DNA from: Lachnospiraceae bacterium
GTDB taxonomy: Bacteria; Bacillota; Clostridia; Lachnospirales; Lachnospiraceae
NCBI GenBank assembly: GCA_017484135.1
Contig: JAFUTQ010000007.1
Span: 1-44,848 of the forward strand
Length of the DNA stretch: 44,848 nt
Direction of reading: 5' to 3'
This document shows positions 1 through 9,407 of the stretch, piece by piece. The translations under genes and the position numbers were made by a program. The notes below the pieces were generated by a model that was given only the letters and a program-made list of their open reading frames with translations, was not told the origin of the DNA and searched no databases. Numbering within the stretch: the first letter of the stretch is position 1; every line of letters begins with the position of its first letter.

Positions 1-1155
1 AATCTGAGCCTTATGCTCTGTTCCAAAGCTTTCCAATGTGATTCGAAGCTCAACCGCCGCATTACGGTTAATGGATACAAACTGGTTGTGCTCCAGCTTA
101 ATGACATTCCCCTGCTGCTTTGCAATGATATCAGAAACCTTGGTAAGCTCTCCAGGCTTATCTGGAAGCAGCACGGATACCGTAAAGATCCGGTCGCGGA
201 AAATCAACCCTTGCTGCACCACGGAAGACATGGTAATGACATCCATATTCCCGCCGCTTAAGATGGATACCGCACGTTTATCCCTTGCCCCGAGCTGCTT
301 TAAGGCTGCCACCGTAAGCAGTCCGGAATTCTCTACGATCATCTTGTGGTTTTCCACCATATCCAGAAAGGACACCACCAGCTCGTCATCCTCTACCGTA
401 ATGATGTCATCCAGATTCTTCTGCAGATAGGGAAATATCTTTTCTCCCGGTGTGCGCACTGCGGTTCCGTCCGCAATGGTATTGACTACTGGAAGGGACG
501 TAACCTTTCCGGCTTCCAGAGACGCCTTCATGCAGGCTGCGCCCGCCGGCTCTACGCCGATGACCTGAATCTTTGGATTTAACAGCTTCGCCAGCGTGGA
601 CACTCCGGTGGCAAGCCCGCCTCCGCCAATGGGAACGAGGATATATTCCACCAGCGGCAGCTCTTTGAATATCTCCATCGCAATGGTTCCCTGACCGGTC
701 GCTACCGTCAGGTCATCAAAGGGATGAATAAAGGTATATCCCTCCTTCTCGGAAAGCTCATAGGCATAAGCGCAGGCCTCATCATACAAATCTCCGTACA
801 GCACCACATTTGCCCCGTAGCTTTTGGTACGATTTACCTTGATCAGCGGCGTGGTGGTGGGCATGACAATGGTGGCTTTACAGCCATAGCATTTTGCGGC
901 ATAAGCCACTCCCTGCGCATGATTTCCGGCCGAGGCAGTGATCAGCCCCCGTTTGATCTCCTCCTCTGACAGCGTACTGATCTTATAGTAAGCGCCGCGC
1001 ACCTTATAGGCTCCGGTAAACTGCATATTTTCCGGTTTCAGATAAACCTTGTTCCCCGTCTGTTCACTCAGATAGCTGCTGTAGACAAGCTTTGTCTCCA
1101 GTGTCACTTCTTTTACCTTTTCACTTGCTTCCTCAAATTTGTCCAGCGTCAACAT
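1..1155 (-). CDS. ilvA: Threonine ammonia-lyase (threonine dehydratase), 3' end cut by window edge
   Basis: PLP enzyme that deaminates threonine to 2-oxobutyrate, feeding isoleucine synthesis or threonine catabolism. About 385 codons are visible and the last roughly 20 residues lie outside the window. Lys51 in the FTGAYKVRGA motif is the PLP Schiff-base lysine. The glycine loop PIGGGGL (around residues 175-181) binds the PLP phosphate. From about residue 325 there is one ACT domain (start FTVSVLLPDKPGEL), as in the roughly 400-residue IlvA/TdcB-like enzymes with a single ACT domain, which may bind an amino acid effector. The ATG at 1155 has GGAGG six bases upstream, and this site lies inside the end of ftsY; the two genes overlap by 23 bases, so translation is probably coupled. 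Whether it is biosynthetic or catabolic cannot be decided here. Confidence 0.93.
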   Translation of the reverse strand, partial: MLTLDKFEEASEKVKEVTLETKLVYSSYLSEQTGNKVYLKPENMQFTGAYKVRGAYYKISTLSEEEIKRGLITASAGNHAQGVAYAAKCYGCKATIVMPTTTPLIKVNRTKSYGANVVLYGDLYDEACAYAYELSEKEGYTFIHPFDDLTVATGQGTIAMEIFKELPLVEYILVPIGGGGLATGVSTLAKLLNPKIQVIGVEPAGAACMKASLEAGKVTSLPVVNTIADGTAVRTPGEKIFPYLQKNLDDIITVEDDELVVSFLDMVENHKMIVENSGLLTVAALKQLGARDKRAVSILSGGNMDVITMSSVVQQGLIFRDRIFTVSVLLPDKPGELTKVSDIIAKQQGNVIKLEHNQFVSINRNAAVELRITLESFGTEHKAQI

Positions 1156-2119
1156 TGTTTTCCTCCACATCAAACAGAGCCTTTACAAACTGATCCGCGT
1201 CAAACTTCTGCAAATCGTCAATGCTCTCACCCACACCGATATATTTTACCGGAATTCCCAGCTCCGACTGGATGGCTACGGCAATTCCGCCCTTGGCCGT
1301 GCCGTCCATCTTCGTCAAAATGATCCCCGTAAGCTCTGCAGCCTCTGAAAACTGACGCGCCTGCGCCAGCGCGTTCTGACCGGTTGTGGCATCCAGAACG
1401 ACCAGCGTCTCCCGGTAGACTCCGGGAAATTCCTTTTCCAGAATACGGTTGATCTTTTTTAATTCCTCCATCAGGTTCTTTTTATTGTGGAGTCTGCCGG
1501 CGGTATCGCAAAGCAGCACATCTGCGTTTCTGGCCTTTGCTGCCGCCACCGCATCATATACGACAGAGCCGGGATCCGCTCCCTCCTGTCCTCCGATCAT
1601 CTCCACTCCGGCACGATTCGCCCATTCCTTCAGCTGATTTCCGGCTGCGGCGCGAAAGGTATCTGCGGCCGCAAGAATGACACGTTTTCCCTGCCCCTTC
1701 AGCTTTCCCGCCAGCTTTCCCACCGAAGTGGTCTTTCCGACACCGTTGACACCGATGACCAGCACGACGGATTTCTCCTCCTCAAACCGATAAGCCGTCT
1801 CCCCGACATTCATCTGTTCCCGGATGCTTTCGATCAAAAGCTCCTTGCAGTCCGCGGGCTCCTTGATCTTTTCCTCCTTCACCCGCTGCTTCAGCTTCCC
1901 GATAATCTCCTCTGTGGCATGTACTCCCAGATCCCCCATGACAAGGATTTCTTCAAGCTCCTCATAAAACTCATCGTCAATCTTGGAAAATCCGTGGAAT
2001 ACGGCATCGATGCCGGAAACAATATTATTTCTTGTCTTGGTAAGTCCCGATACCAGTCTCGCAAAAAATCCCTTTTTCCCCGTTTCCTGTGAATCGGTTT
2101 CTAATTGTTTCTCGTCCAT
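1133..2119 (-). CDS. ftsY: Signal recognition particle receptor FtsY
   Basis: SRP receptor GTPase of 328 residues that docks ribosome-nascent chain-SRP complexes at the membrane for co-translational insertion. There is a short basic N-terminal segment and a helical N domain to about residue 110. The NG GTPase domain follows: P-loop GVNGVGKTT (123-131), the DTAGR motif (205-209), and the TKMDGTAKGG specificity motif (269-278). The long acidic A domain of enterobacterial FtsY is absent, as is usual in Firmicutes. The start ATG follows AGGAG with six bases between. It lies 20 bases downstream of smc and overlaps ilvA, at the distal end of the rnc-smc-ftsY operon seen throughout Firmicutes. Confidence 0.97.
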   Translation of the reverse strand: MDEKQLETDSQETGKKGFFARLVSGLTKTRNNIVSGIDAVFHGFSKIDDEFYEELEEILVMGDLGVHATEEIIGKLKQRVKEEKIKEPADCKELLIESIREQMNVGETAYRFEEEKSVVLVIGVNGVGKTTSVGKLAGKLKGQGKRVILAAADTFRAAAGNQLKEWANRAGVEMIGGQEGADPGSVVYDAVAAAKARNADVLLCDTAGRLHNKKNLMEELKKINRILEKEFPGVYRETLVVLDATTGQNALAQARQFSEAAELTGIILTKMDGTAKGGIAVAIQSELGIPVKYIGVGESIDDLQKFDADQFVKALFDVEENNVDAGQI

Positions 2120-2139
2120 AGCTAGCTCCTGTTCTGTTT

Positions 2140-5100
2140 TTATTTCTCTAGGTCATCTTCAATCAGATTGACGCTGACCAGTGTAGAAACTCCCTTCTCC
2201 TGCATGGTGATTCCGTACAGCCGGTCTGCCGCCGCCATGGTTCCGCGGCGGTGCGTGATTACAATAAACTGTGTATTCTTTGTCAGCTTGTGCAGATAAC
2301 TGGCAAAGCGCCCTACGTTTGAATCATCCAGCGCCGCCTCAATCTCGTCCAGCAGACAAAACGGCGACGGCTTCAAATTCTGAATCGCAAAAAGCAGGGC
2401 GATCGCGGTCAGCGATTTTTCGCCACCGGACAGCTGCATCATATTCTGAAGCTTCTTTCCCGGCGGCTGGGCAATGATGCGGATGCCGCACTCCAGAATG
2501 TCCTCATCCTCCACCAGCTCCAGCGTTCCCTTTCCGCCGCCAAACAGATGCTTAAAGGCTTTGTCAAACTCCTTTTGAATCTCTGCAAAGCACTGGGTAA
2601 ACTGTGTGCGCATTCCGTTGTCCAGATCCTCAATGATTTGAAGCAGCGTATTTTCCGCCTCCACCAGATCGTCGTGCTGTCCCTTCAAAAACTCGTACCG
2701 TTCACTGACCTCCTTGTATTCCTCAATGGCATTTACATTGACATCCCCAAGCTTGCGGATCTCATCCTTGATGCCTCCGACCAGCTTGCGAAGCTCGGGC
2801 AGCTCCGTATAGCTCTCGTCCCGGTATTCCATCGCATTGTGCGGGGTCAGCTCGTATTCCTCCCACATGTAATTGGTCTGGAATTCATTTGCCTCCTCAA
2901 GCTTTTCCTTCTGACTGTTCAGGCGGAAAATCTCCTTGTCCAGATCGGCAATCTGCTTTGCAACCTCCTCACGTTTCTCGAAAAATCCCTTGTATGCCGC
3001 AGACATCTTCTCTTTTTTGTCGGTATTTTCCTGAAGCTCTGTTTCCAGACGGGCAAAATTTTCCTCAGAGGCCGCGATGGTTTTCTCGATTTCTTCAATG
3101 TCCTGCTTCCGTTTTTGGGCCTCTTCTCTGGACGTACCGGCCTGCTGAAGCATCTGCTGCGCTTCCTGCTCCGTCTGTTTGATTTCCTCACTGACACGAT
3201 CGATATTTTCCTGCACAAAGTCCGCCTTCTGTGTCAGCGATGCCTCCTCCAGACGAACCTCGGAGGTCTTTTGGTCGGCCTCTGTTTCCTGCTTCTGCAA
3301 TTCCTCCAGCATTTTTCCGGAACTCTCGGACTCGGCGTTGATCTCCTGCTCCCGCGCATCTGCTGCCAAAATCTCTTCCTCAATCTTCTGTTTATCCTGC
3401 TTGATTCCGGACAGCTGTTCCTCCAGATCCCGGCTTTCCCTTTGGAGTCCCTCGAATACCCCGCTGCTTTCCTCCTTTTGCCGCCGTGTCCGTTCCACGT
3501 TCATCTTCGCCGTATTTTGTACAAGATACTGCTCCTGCATCTCACTTCGTATCTTTTCCAGATCACGCTTCAAAAGCTCCTGTGCCGTCTGAATCTCTTC
3601 CTTGCGTTCCCGGCACTTCTCAATGCTTTGCTCAATTTCGGCAACCCTTTTTTTGAGCTCGTCAATTTCGCGCATACGTCCAAGCAGATTACTGCTGTTT
3701 TTGAATGCTCCGCCCGCCATGGAACCACCCGGGCTTAAATACTCTCCCTCCAATGTGACAATATGTAAGGAATATTTACTCTTTTTGGCCAGTGCAACCG
3801 CAGCGTCAATGGTCTCCACCACAAACACCCGTCCCAGCAGATATGCCATCACTCCCTCATATTCACGCTCATGCGAAACCAGCGTATTGGCATATCCGAT
3901 GACCCCTGCTTCCTTCAGGAACACATCCTGCTTGCTCTGATCTCTGCCGGTCACCGCGGTAATTGGCAGAAAGGTCGCCCGTCCAAAACGGTTTTTTTTC
4001 AAAAAGGCAATCATTTCCTTTGCCGTGTCCTCATCCCTGGTGACGATATTTTGAATGTTTCCGCCCAAGGCCGTCTCAATGGCAATCTCATATTTCTTGT
4101 CAACCTTGATCAGATCTGCAACCACTCCGAGAATTCCGGCATGCTTCTCCTTCTGCTCCATGATTTTACGAATACTGTTCCCGTATCCGTCATACCGCTC
4201 TGCAATATTTTTCAGAGACTCCAGCCTTGACACGGCCTTGTGATAATCCGCTGTCGCTTTCTCTGCCTTGCTTCGGTTTTCCGCTGACTTCTGTTTCCAT
4301 TCCGAAGCCTGGTCCATAGCCTCCTGTTCCTGCTTTTTTAATTCGTCAAGTTTACGATCTGCCGCTGTAAGCTCCTCCTGATATTGCAGGAGCACCTGCC
4401 CTAAGTCCGCTTCCTCGCTTTTTCTCTTGAGCAGACGCTGATTTAACTGCGCCCTGCGAATCGTCACCTGCTCCGCCATCGTATCAAATTTCTGCAGCTG
4501 TGCCTTGATGGATGCCTTGTTATTGAGCAGCTCAATGATCTCGTTTTTTCCATCCTCAATCCTCTGGCTGCACTGTGCAATCTGATCCCGGATGCGCTGC
4601 AATGCCGCTTCCGCTTCTTCCTTACGCGCGGACACCTGTGCGATCTGTTCATCCGATTCCTTCTTTTCCTTCTGATATTCTGCCAGAAGCTGTGCTTTCT
4701 CTGCTTTTCCGGAATCAGTCTGCGCCAGGCGCTCCTGCAGGCTCTCCTCCGCACGCTCTGCAGCCTTGATCTGTTCCCGCAGGACGTTGATCTGACCTTC
4801 CAGCTTTCCCTTCATGACCGTTGTCTGGCTCATTTCCTCCCGGTTCCGGTTGATCTTGTCCTCCAGCTCCTCCATGTCATGTTCCATTTTTTCGTATTCC
4901 AGCTTAATATTTTCATAGCTCTCGCTGCTTTCCCTGAGGTTGTCATCGGCAATTTTATATTTGCTCTCCACCTCGGCAAGCTCTCGCTGCATGCGCTCCA
5001 TTTCCAGCAGGAACATGTTGACATCTAATTTCTTCAGTTCTTCCCTCTTTTTGAGAAACAGTCTGGCTTTTTCCGACTGCTTTTCCAGCGGTCCCACCTG

Positions 5101-5700
5101 CCGTTCCAATTCTGCCAGAATATCATTGACCCTGACCAGATTTTCCCGTTCACTCTCTAATTTTTTCTGCGCGGTTACCTTTCTCCGCTTATATTTTACA
5201 ATCCCTGCCGCCTCGTCAAAAAGCTCCCTCCGCTCATCCGGCTTTCCGCTCAGAATTTTCTCAATCTGTCCCTGCCCGATAATCGAATAGCCTTCCTTTC
5301 CGATTCCGGTGTCATAAAACAGTTCACTGACATCCTTCAAGCGGCAAGGGTTTCCGTTGATCAGATATTCACTCTCCCCGGAGCGATAGACCCTGCGGGC
5401 AATCGTAACCTCGGAAAAATCAATGGCCAGCGCATGGTCTGCATTATCCAGTGTGATTGCCACATAGGCATAGCTTAACGGTTTCCGGTTCTCCGTTCCC
5501 GCAAAAATCACATCCTGCATGCTGGCTCCCCGAAGCTGTCTGGCATTCTGCTCTCCCAGCACCCAACGCACCGCATCTGCCACATTGCTTTTTCCGCTTC
5601 CGTTCGGCCCTACAATTCCGGTAATTCCGTTATGAAAGTCAAAAAGAATTTTATTGGCAAATGATTTGAAACCGTGTATTTCAATGCTTTTTAAGTACAT
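2140..5700 (-). CDS. smc: Chromosome segregation protein SMC
   Basis: Full-length bacterial condensin ATPase (1186 residues) that with ScpA and ScpB compacts and segregates the chromosome. The N-terminal Walker A is GPNGSGKS (30-37). Two long heptad-rich coiled coils, very rich in E, K and Q, flank a glycine-containing hinge at roughly residues 500-670. The C-terminal head carries the ABC signature LSGGEKS and Walker [15 protein letters not shown] near residues 1090-1130. Length and order match the family with no break. It starts 32 bases after rnc, giving the classical rnc-smc-ftsY order. Confidence 0.98.
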   Translation of the reverse strand: MYLKSIEIHGFKSFANKILFDFHNGITGIVGPNGSGKSNVADAVRWVLGEQNARQLRGASMQDVIFAGTENRKPLSYAYVAITLDNADHALAIDFSEVTIARRVYRSGESEYLINGNPCRLKDVSELFYDTGIGKEGYSIIGQGQIEKILSGKPDERRELFDEAAGIVKYKRRKVTAQKKLESERENLVRVNDILAELERQVGPLEKQSEKARLFLKKREELKKLDVNMFLLEMERMQRELAEVESKYKIADDNLRESSESYENIKLEYEKMEHDMEELEDKINRNREEMSQTTVMKGKLEGQINVLREQIKAAERAEESLQERLAQTDSGKAEKAQLLAEYQKEKKESDEQIAQVSARKEEAEAALQRIRDQIAQCSQRIEDGKNEIIELLNNKASIKAQLQKFDTMAEQVTIRRAQLNQRLLKRKSEEADLGQVLLQYQEELTAADRKLDELKKQEQEAMDQASEWKQKSAENRSKAEKATADYHKAVSRLESLKNIAERYDGYGNSIRKIMEQKEKHAGILGVVADLIKVDKKYEIAIETALGGNIQNIVTRDEDTAKEMIAFLKKNRFGRATFLPITAVTGRDQSKQDVFLKEAGVIGYANTLVSHEREYEGVMAYLLGRVFVVETIDAAVALAKKSKYSLHIVTLEGEYLSPGGSMAGGAFKNSSNLLGRMREIDELKKRVAEIEQSIEKCRERKEEIQTAQELLKRDLEKIRSEMQEQYLVQNTAKMNVERTRRQKEESSGVFEGLQRESRDLEEQLSGIKQDKQKIEEEILAADAREQEINAESESSGKMLEELQKQETEADQKTSEVRLEEASLTQKADFVQENIDRVSEEIKQTEQEAQQMLQQAGTSREEAQKRKQDIEEIEKTIAASEENFARLETELQENTDKKEKMSAAYKGFFEKREEVAKQIADLDKEIFRLNSQKEKLEEANEFQTNYMWEEYELTPHNAMEYRDESYTELPELRKLVGGIKDEIRKLGDVNVNAIEEYKEVSERYEFLKGQHDDLVEAENTLLQIIEDLDNGMRTQFTQCFAEIQKEFDKAFKHLFGGGKGTLELVEDEDILECGIRIIAQPPGKKLQNMMQLSGGEKSLTAIALLFAIQNLKPSPFCLLDEIEAALDDSNVGRFASYLHKLTKNTQFIVITHRRGTMAAADRLYGITMQEKGVSTLVSVNLIEDDLEK

Positions 5701-5732
5701 AATCCCTCCACCCTCAGGTCTGCTTTTTGTGA

Positions 5733-6413
5733 TTATTTCTTCAATCGGAGCAACGCCTGATAAGCGGCTTCCTGTTCCGCCGCTTTCTTGGTATGCCCCT
5801 GTCCCTCTCCAATGAGCCGGTCACCGATCCATGCCTGTGACACAAAGAATTTATCGTGCGCCGGCCCTCCTTCTTTGACCAGACGATAGCTCAGTTCCCC
5901 TTCATACCCACTTTGGACAAGCTCCTGCAGGATCGTCTTGCTGTCATAAAAGAGCTGCTTGTTTTCAATGTCCGTCAAAATAAATTTCCGAACAAATTCC
6001 CGTGCGCAGGCAAAGCCTCCATCCAGATAAATCGCTCCGATCAGTGCTTCCAGTGCGTCTGACAGAATTGAGTTCCGGCTGCGTCCGCCGTTTATATCCT
6101 CTCCCTTTCCGAGATAGAGAAAGTCTCCGAGATGGATTTCCTTCGTACACAGCGCGAGCGTCGGTTCACAGACCAGACTGGCACGCAGCTTCGTCAGGTT
6201 TCCCTCCGTGTAATCCGGATACTGTTCAAACAAGAACTCACTGGAAATCACTTCCAGCACCGCGTCTCCGAGAAATTCCAGCCGCTCATTGTCGGACAGT
6301 TTTTTCATACGTTTTTCATTTGCATAGGAACTGTGAGTCAACGCCTGCCGGAGCAGTCCCCGGTTCTGAAACTGATATTCGATGATCTCCTCAACTTCCT
6401 CCAACCTGCTCAT
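5733..6413 (-). CDS. rnc: Ribonuclease III
   Basis: Double-strand-specific endoribonuclease of 226 residues for rRNA processing and mRNA turnover. The catalytic signature NERLEFLGDAVLE (about 42-54) holds the metal-binding Glu and Asp; a second acidic cluster (SDALEALIGAIYLD) precedes the C-terminal double-stranded RNA-binding domain, which ends in KKAAEQEAAYQAL. The ATG at 6413 follows AAGGAGGG with a short spacer. That ribosome binding site is part of a short sequence resembling the terminator-linked repeat heads found elsewhere in the window (see 6421-6442). The gene stands between acpP and smc. Confidence 0.97.
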   Translation of the reverse strand: MSRLEEVEEIIEYQFQNRGLLRQALTHSSYANEKRMKKLSDNERLEFLGDAVLEVISSEFLFEQYPDYTEGNLTKLRASLVCEPTLALCTKEIHLGDFLYLGKGEDINGGRSRNSILSDALEALIGAIYLDGGFACAREFVRKFILTDIENKQLFYDSKTILQELVQSGYEGELSYRLVKEGGPAHDKFFVSQAWIGDRLIGEGQGHTKKAAEQEAAYQALLRLKK

Positions 6414-6420
6414 AGGTCCC

Positions 6421-6442
6421 TCCTTATGCCTCTGCGCATAAT
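6421..6442 (-). repeat. Short repeat head before rnc, carrying its ribosome binding site
   Basis: On the minus strand this reads TTATGCGCAGAGGC followed by ATAAGGAGG. It matches the start of the two-hairpin modules at 16228 and 40705 (TGCGCAGGGG...AAGGAAA), and it too follows a hairpin with a T-rich tail. The AAGGAGG at its end is the ribosome binding site of rnc. Short and possibly coincidental when taken alone; the support is the same position after a terminator at five places. Confidence 0.45.
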
Positions 6443-6485
6443 AACAAGAAAGCTGCCACTCAAACAGTTTCGTTCGTGCAGCAGC
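6440..6485 (-). terminator. Weak intrinsic terminator or attenuator between acpP and rnc
   Basis: On the minus strand GCTGC-TG-CAC pairs with GTG-GCAGC (arms 6476-6485 and 6452-6459) around a 16-base loop, with a two-base bulge, and is followed by TTTCTTGTTATT. The imperfect stem and interrupted T-tract suggest partial termination that would lower rnc expression relative to acpP. Confidence 0.45.
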
Positions 6486-6504
6486 CCCATTCTCCCATCC
6501 CCGC

Positions 6505-6735
6505 CTAATTCAGCGCATTCTTAATCTGCTCAACTGCATCTCCGACCGTCGTAATCTTCTCTGCAGCCTCGTTTGCAATTTCAATATCAAACTCTTCCTC
6601 CAGACCCATAATGATCTGGAATACATCCAGCGAATCTGCCCCCAAATCATCTACAAACGTTGTATCCATCGTGATTTCTTCTTCATCAACGTTTAATACC
6701 TCTGCAATAATTTTTTTCAGTTTTTCAAATTCCAT
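6505..6735 (-). CDS. acpP: Acyl carrier protein
   Basis: Acidic 76-residue carrier of growing acyl chains in type II fatty acid synthesis. The phosphopantetheine attachment serine is Ser35 in the canonical LGADSLD motif. It begins four bases after plsX, so the two are co-transcribed, coupling the carrier with the acyl-ACP:phosphate acyltransferase. The ribosome binding site GAGGG lies seven bases before the ATG. Confidence 0.97.
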   Translation of the reverse strand: MEFEKLKKIIAEVLNVDEEEITMDTTFVDDLGADSLDVFQIIMGLEEEFDIEIANEAAEKITTVGDAVEQIKNALN

Positions 6736-6739
6736 AGAC

Positions 6740-7768
6740 TTACCCTCTCTGTTCCTCTGTCTTATTTAATATAATATTCTTTTCAATCTTTTCGTTGATT
6801 GCCTGCTCCTTAAAGGTCACGCATTGAATGATTGAATTTTTTACCTCTTTGGCTTTGGCACTTCCGTGGGTCTTTACCACAAGCCCGTTCAAGCCCAGAA
6901 GCGGTGCTCCTCCGTAAGCACTGGCATCAAAGGCCTTCAGCGTCTTTTTTAACGCGGGCAAAGCAAGCGCAGCTCCGATCTTGCTCTTTAGTGTGCTCAT
7001 CATGCCCTGCTTGATCGCTCCCACCAGCGTGCCCGCAAGTCCCTCATAGAGCTTTAGGATGACATTGCCCACAAAGGCCTCGCACACGATGACATCCGCA
7101 TAGCCGCGCGGAATATCTCTGGCTTCAATGCTTCCGATAAAATTGATATCCTCACATTCCTTCAGCAGCGGAAACGTCTCTTTTACCAACGCGTTTCCCT
7201 TTTCTTCCTCCGCTCCGATATTCACAATCGCTACACGGGGCTTCTCAATTCCGATGACATTTTCCATATAAATGGAACCCATCTTGGCAAACTGAACCAG
7301 ATGAGAAGCTCTCGCATCCACATTCGCCCCGCAGTCAATCAGCAGGGAAACTCCGTTCTCCGTGGGAATCAGTGGTGCCAGCGGCGGGCGTTCAATCCCC
7401 TTGATCCGTCCGACGATTGCCTGACCTCCAACCAGAATCGCCCCCGAGCTGCCGGCGGAAACAAACGCGTCTGCCTCCTTCTGTTTTACCATATTCAGCC
7501 CGACCACGATGGAGGAATCTTTCTTGCGTCGGATCGCCGTAACCGGATGCTCCGCCATCTCAATGACCTCCTGCGCATCGCGGATGGTAATCTGTCCCTC
7601 AGGATATGTGTATTTCGCCAGCTCCTCCTCTATGACTTCCTGCTGCCCGACCAAAACAATCTCTATATCACTTCGCTCGCTTATCGCTTCTACTGCACCC
7701 TGCACTATCGCCCCGGGAGCATTGTCCCCTCCCATCGCATCGAGTGCAACACGGACGACATACTGCAT
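6740..7768 (-). CDS. plsX: Phosphate acyltransferase PlsX
   Basis: Converts acyl-ACP and phosphate to acyl-phosphate, the donor for PlsY in the first step of phospholipid synthesis. The N-terminal [19 protein letters not shown] and the internal [12 protein letters not shown] and [10 protein letters not shown] motifs are characteristic, and the length (342-344) is normal. Two in-frame ATGs, at 7774 and 7768, follow AGGAGG. The second is nine bases from it and the first only three, so 7768 is preferred. It is followed directly by acpP. A plausible promoter lies upstream (7812-7840), so plsX-acpP and the genes beyond may be transcribed independently of rpmF. Confidence 0.95.
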   Translation of the reverse strand: MQYVVRVALDAMGGDNAPGAIVQGAVEAISERSDIEIVLVGQQEVIEEELAKYTYPEGQITIRDAQEVIEMAEHPVTAIRRKKDSSIVVGLNMVKQKEADAFVSAGSSGAILVGGQAIVGRIKGIERPPLAPLIPTENGVSLLIDCGANVDARASHLVQFAKMGSIYMENVIGIEKPRVAIVNIGAEEEKGNALVKETFPLLKECEDINFIGSIEARDIPRGYADVIVCEAFVGNVILKLYEGLAGTLVGAIKQGMMSTLKSKIGAALALPALKKTLKAFDASAYGGAPLLGLNGLVVKTHGSAKAKEVKNSIIQCVTFKEQAINEKIEKNIILNKTEEQRG

Positions 7769-7811
7769 ACGCATTTACCTCCTGACTCTGTCGATCTCTC
7801 AGTCTATATGC

Positions 7812-7840
7812 AATATACTATATCTTTTCCTATAAATCAA
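7812..7840 (-). promoter_or_regulatory. Probable sigma-A promoter for plsX-acpP-rnc-smc-ftsY-ilvA
   Basis: On the minus strand TTGATT (7835-7840) and TATATT (7812-7817) are separated by 17 bases, with the plsX start about 45 bases downstream. The -10 box matches five of six consensus positions and the -35 box four. Confidence 0.55.
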
Positions 7841-7864
7841 CAAAAACTGCAATGATCATGTTTC

Positions 7865-8524
7865 CTACTGTGAATCGCTGCTTTGGTCGCATGCCTCCTC
7901 TTTCCGGACATCCTCGGGAGACATATAGTTACGAAATATCTTCTCCATGATCAGATTTTTGATTCCGATATAAACTGCCGGAACGAGCAAAGCCGTCACC
8001 GGCCATACATAGACCAGCAGCGCAAGTGCAACCGCAGCCACCATCATCAGCAGTGTCTGGGGAAGGTGTACCACTGCCATCAATGCCGCGTTTTTGATAA
8101 TCTGCCGATTGGTATTTTCAAATCGCGCAATGTTTGGATATACATACATCCAGACGGCCAGCTCTGCCACAAACAGGACAAAAAATATCCCATACATTTT
8201 TCCCCATGCATAGCCCTCCAGCGCATAGCCTCGCAGAATAAAAAAATCAATGCCCATGATCGCGCCGATTCCCAGAAAAATCAGCCAGATTCCCGTCGCC
8301 TGCTTAAAATTTGCAACAAAGGAGGTGCGGTATTCCCTCCACAGATAACCCATTTTCCGTTTCAGCACCTTATTTACCGTATAATACATGGCAGTGCTGG
8401 CCGCCCCTATGGTAAACACCGGGAGGCAGGAAACCACAAAAATCAGACTGAGCAGGAACATATCGATCAGCTTATTTAATTCCGTAAAAAATTTATTATC
8501 AAAATTCCAATGAAAACCACTCAT
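7865..8524 (-). CDS. DUF624 (YesL-like) membrane protein
   Basis: Predicted integral membrane protein of 219 residues. About five hydrophobic helices are visible, starting with FLLSLIFVVSCLPVFTIGA near residue 23, which with the following ASTAMYYTVNKVL is typical of the YesL/DUF624 family. Members are often near carbohydrate-uptake genes, but the function is unknown, and here it sits between rpmF and plsX without such neighbours. An intrinsic terminator and a repeat remnant separate it from rpmF, which suggests later insertion into this conserved cluster. No convincing promoter of its own was seen. Confidence 0.8.
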   Translation of the reverse strand: MSGFHWNFDNKFFTELNKLIDMFLLSLIFVVSCLPVFTIGAASTAMYYTVNKVLKRKMGYLWREYRTSFVANFKQATGIWLIFLGIGAIMGIDFFILRGYALEGYAWGKMYGIFFVLFVAELAVWMYVYPNIARFENTNRQIIKNAALMAVVHLPQTLLMMVAAVALALLVYVWPVTALLVPAVYIGIKNLIMEKIFRNYMSPEDVRKEEACDQSSDSQ

Positions 8525-8539
8525 ACAGTTCCTCAGTTT

Positions 8540-8576
8540 TAACTACACAAAATTTTTCCTTATGCAGCCCTGCGCA
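8540..8576 (-). repeat. Repeat head remnant after the rpmF terminator
   Basis: The minus strand immediately after the T-tract reads TGCGCAGGGCTGCATAAGG then AAAAATTTTG. It matches the first 30 or so bases of the module before the LTA-synthase-like gene (TGCGCAGGGGCGCACAAGG then AAATATTTCGG), but the later hairpins are missing. It forms the leader of the DUF624 gene. Confidence 0.5.
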
Positions 8577-8606
8577 AAAAAGGAGGAGTGTTCTCGCAAA
8601 CACTCC
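8576..8606 (-). terminator. Intrinsic terminator after rpmF
   Basis: The minus-strand stem GGAGTGTT / AACACTCC (arms 8599-8606 and 8585-8592) has a six-base loop. It is followed by TCC and six Ts. It ends the DUF177-rpmF transcript. Confidence 0.85.
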
Positions 8607-8632
8607 CTGTCGTACTTTCCCAAAACAAACCA

Positions 8633-8812
8633 TCAATCCTGCGGAATGATTTCCTTCTTGTTGTAAGAGCCACAGTTCTTGCACACTCTGTGCGGCATCA
8701 TCAAAGCCCCGCATTTGCTGCATTTTACCAGACTCGGAGCGGTCATTTTCCAGTTCGCTCTCCTTTTATCACGTCTTCCCTTAGAAGATTTGTTCTTCGG
8801 ACAAATTGACAT
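8633..8812 (-). CDS. rpmF: 50S ribosomal protein L32
   Basis: Basic 59-residue large-subunit protein. It begins MSICPKNKSSKGRRDKRRAN and has a zinc-ribbon CSKCG...CKNCG, so this is the zinc-binding (C+) form. The open frame extends further upstream, but the ATG at 8812 has a strong AAGGAGG and gives the family's normal length. It starts four bases after the end of the DUF177 gene, the pairing found in most bacteria. Confidence 0.96.
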   Translation of the reverse strand: MSICPKNKSSKGRRDKRRANWKMTAPSLVKCSKCGALMMPHRVCKNCGSYNKKEIIPQD

Positions 8813-8816
8813 TCGG

Positions 8817-9344
8817 TCACACCTCCTTAAATTTGTTAAAAACATCCTGAATAGCTGCCATTCTCGGATCCGGTTCGGATTTTGTACAATCACACGCACG
8901 CAGGTTCAGATTTGTACCACACTTCTTACAGATCCCTCTGCAATCCGCCCTGCACAAAACCTTCATTGGCCAGTTAATCAGGATTTCATTGCAGACAAGC
9001 CTGTCTGCATCCAGATGAAACCCTGTCATGTACCCTTCCCTTTCATCCTCCTCATCTTTCGACCCTTCCGCTTCTTCCAACGGCAGTGTCCGGTCAAAGG
9101 AGAGATGAAATTCTGTCGGAACAAGCTCCAGACAGCGATCACATGGTATTGCAAGCATCACATCTGTCTCGCCGGAAATAAGCAGCCGCTTATTCCCCTC
9201 GTTGACCAAATGTAACTCGAATGGCTTTTTTTCGATGAAAGAATACGTCCCCAATTTCGATTGGAAGGATGTTGTGTCGATTGTTACTTCTTTCGTTACT
9301 GCCTTATTCTCACAGGAACAAACATCGGTCAAATCTACTATCAC
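8817..9344 (-). CDS. DUF177 / YceD family protein
   Basis: YceD-family protein of 175 residues, linked in bacteria and plastids with 23S rRNA metabolism and nearly always encoded next to rpmF. The family N-terminus (VDLTDV...VTIDTTSFQSKLGTYSFIEKKP) and a cysteine-rich C-terminal part (IPCDRCLEL and ADCRGICKKCG...CDC, probably metal-binding) are visible. I place the start at the GTG at 9344, preceded by AAGGAG seven bases away. The longer frame beginning with TTG at 9371 would overlap the -10 box of the promoter at 9371-9399 and is rejected. Confidence 0.9.
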   Translation of the reverse strand: MIVDLTDVCSCENKAVTKEVTIDTTSFQSKLGTYSFIEKKPFELHLVNEGNKRLLISGETDVMLAIPCDRCLELVPTEFHLSFDRTLPLEEAEGSKDEEDEREGYMTGFHLDADRLVCNEILINWPMKVLCRADCRGICKKCGTNLNLRACDCTKSEPDPRMAAIQDVFNKFKEV

Positions 9345-9370
9345 AGCCGTCTCCTTTTCACACTCTGACA

Positions 9371-9399
9371 ATTATACCTATGTAGCGGGCGTTTGTCAA
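9371..9399 (-). promoter_or_regulatory. Consensus sigma-A promoter for DUF177-rpmF
   Basis: A perfect TTGACA (9394-9399) and a perfect TATAAT (9371-9376) lie 17 bases apart on the minus strand. The predicted transcript starts about 20 bases upstream of the GTG start of the DUF177 gene. Confidence 0.92.
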
Positions 9400-9407
9400 C
9401 CACAAAT

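Noticed and set aside
2548-3738. Plus-strand open frame of 396 codons opposite smc, rich in Leu and Phe
   Set aside because: It is the antisense of the coiled-coil coding sequence; the Leu/Phe richness is the complement of Glu/Lys/Gln codons. No initiation signals.
9345-9371. TTG start at 9371 for the DUF177 gene
   Set aside because: The TTG overlaps the -10 box of a perfect promoter, so it would not be within the transcript; the GTG at 9344 has AAGGAG in front.
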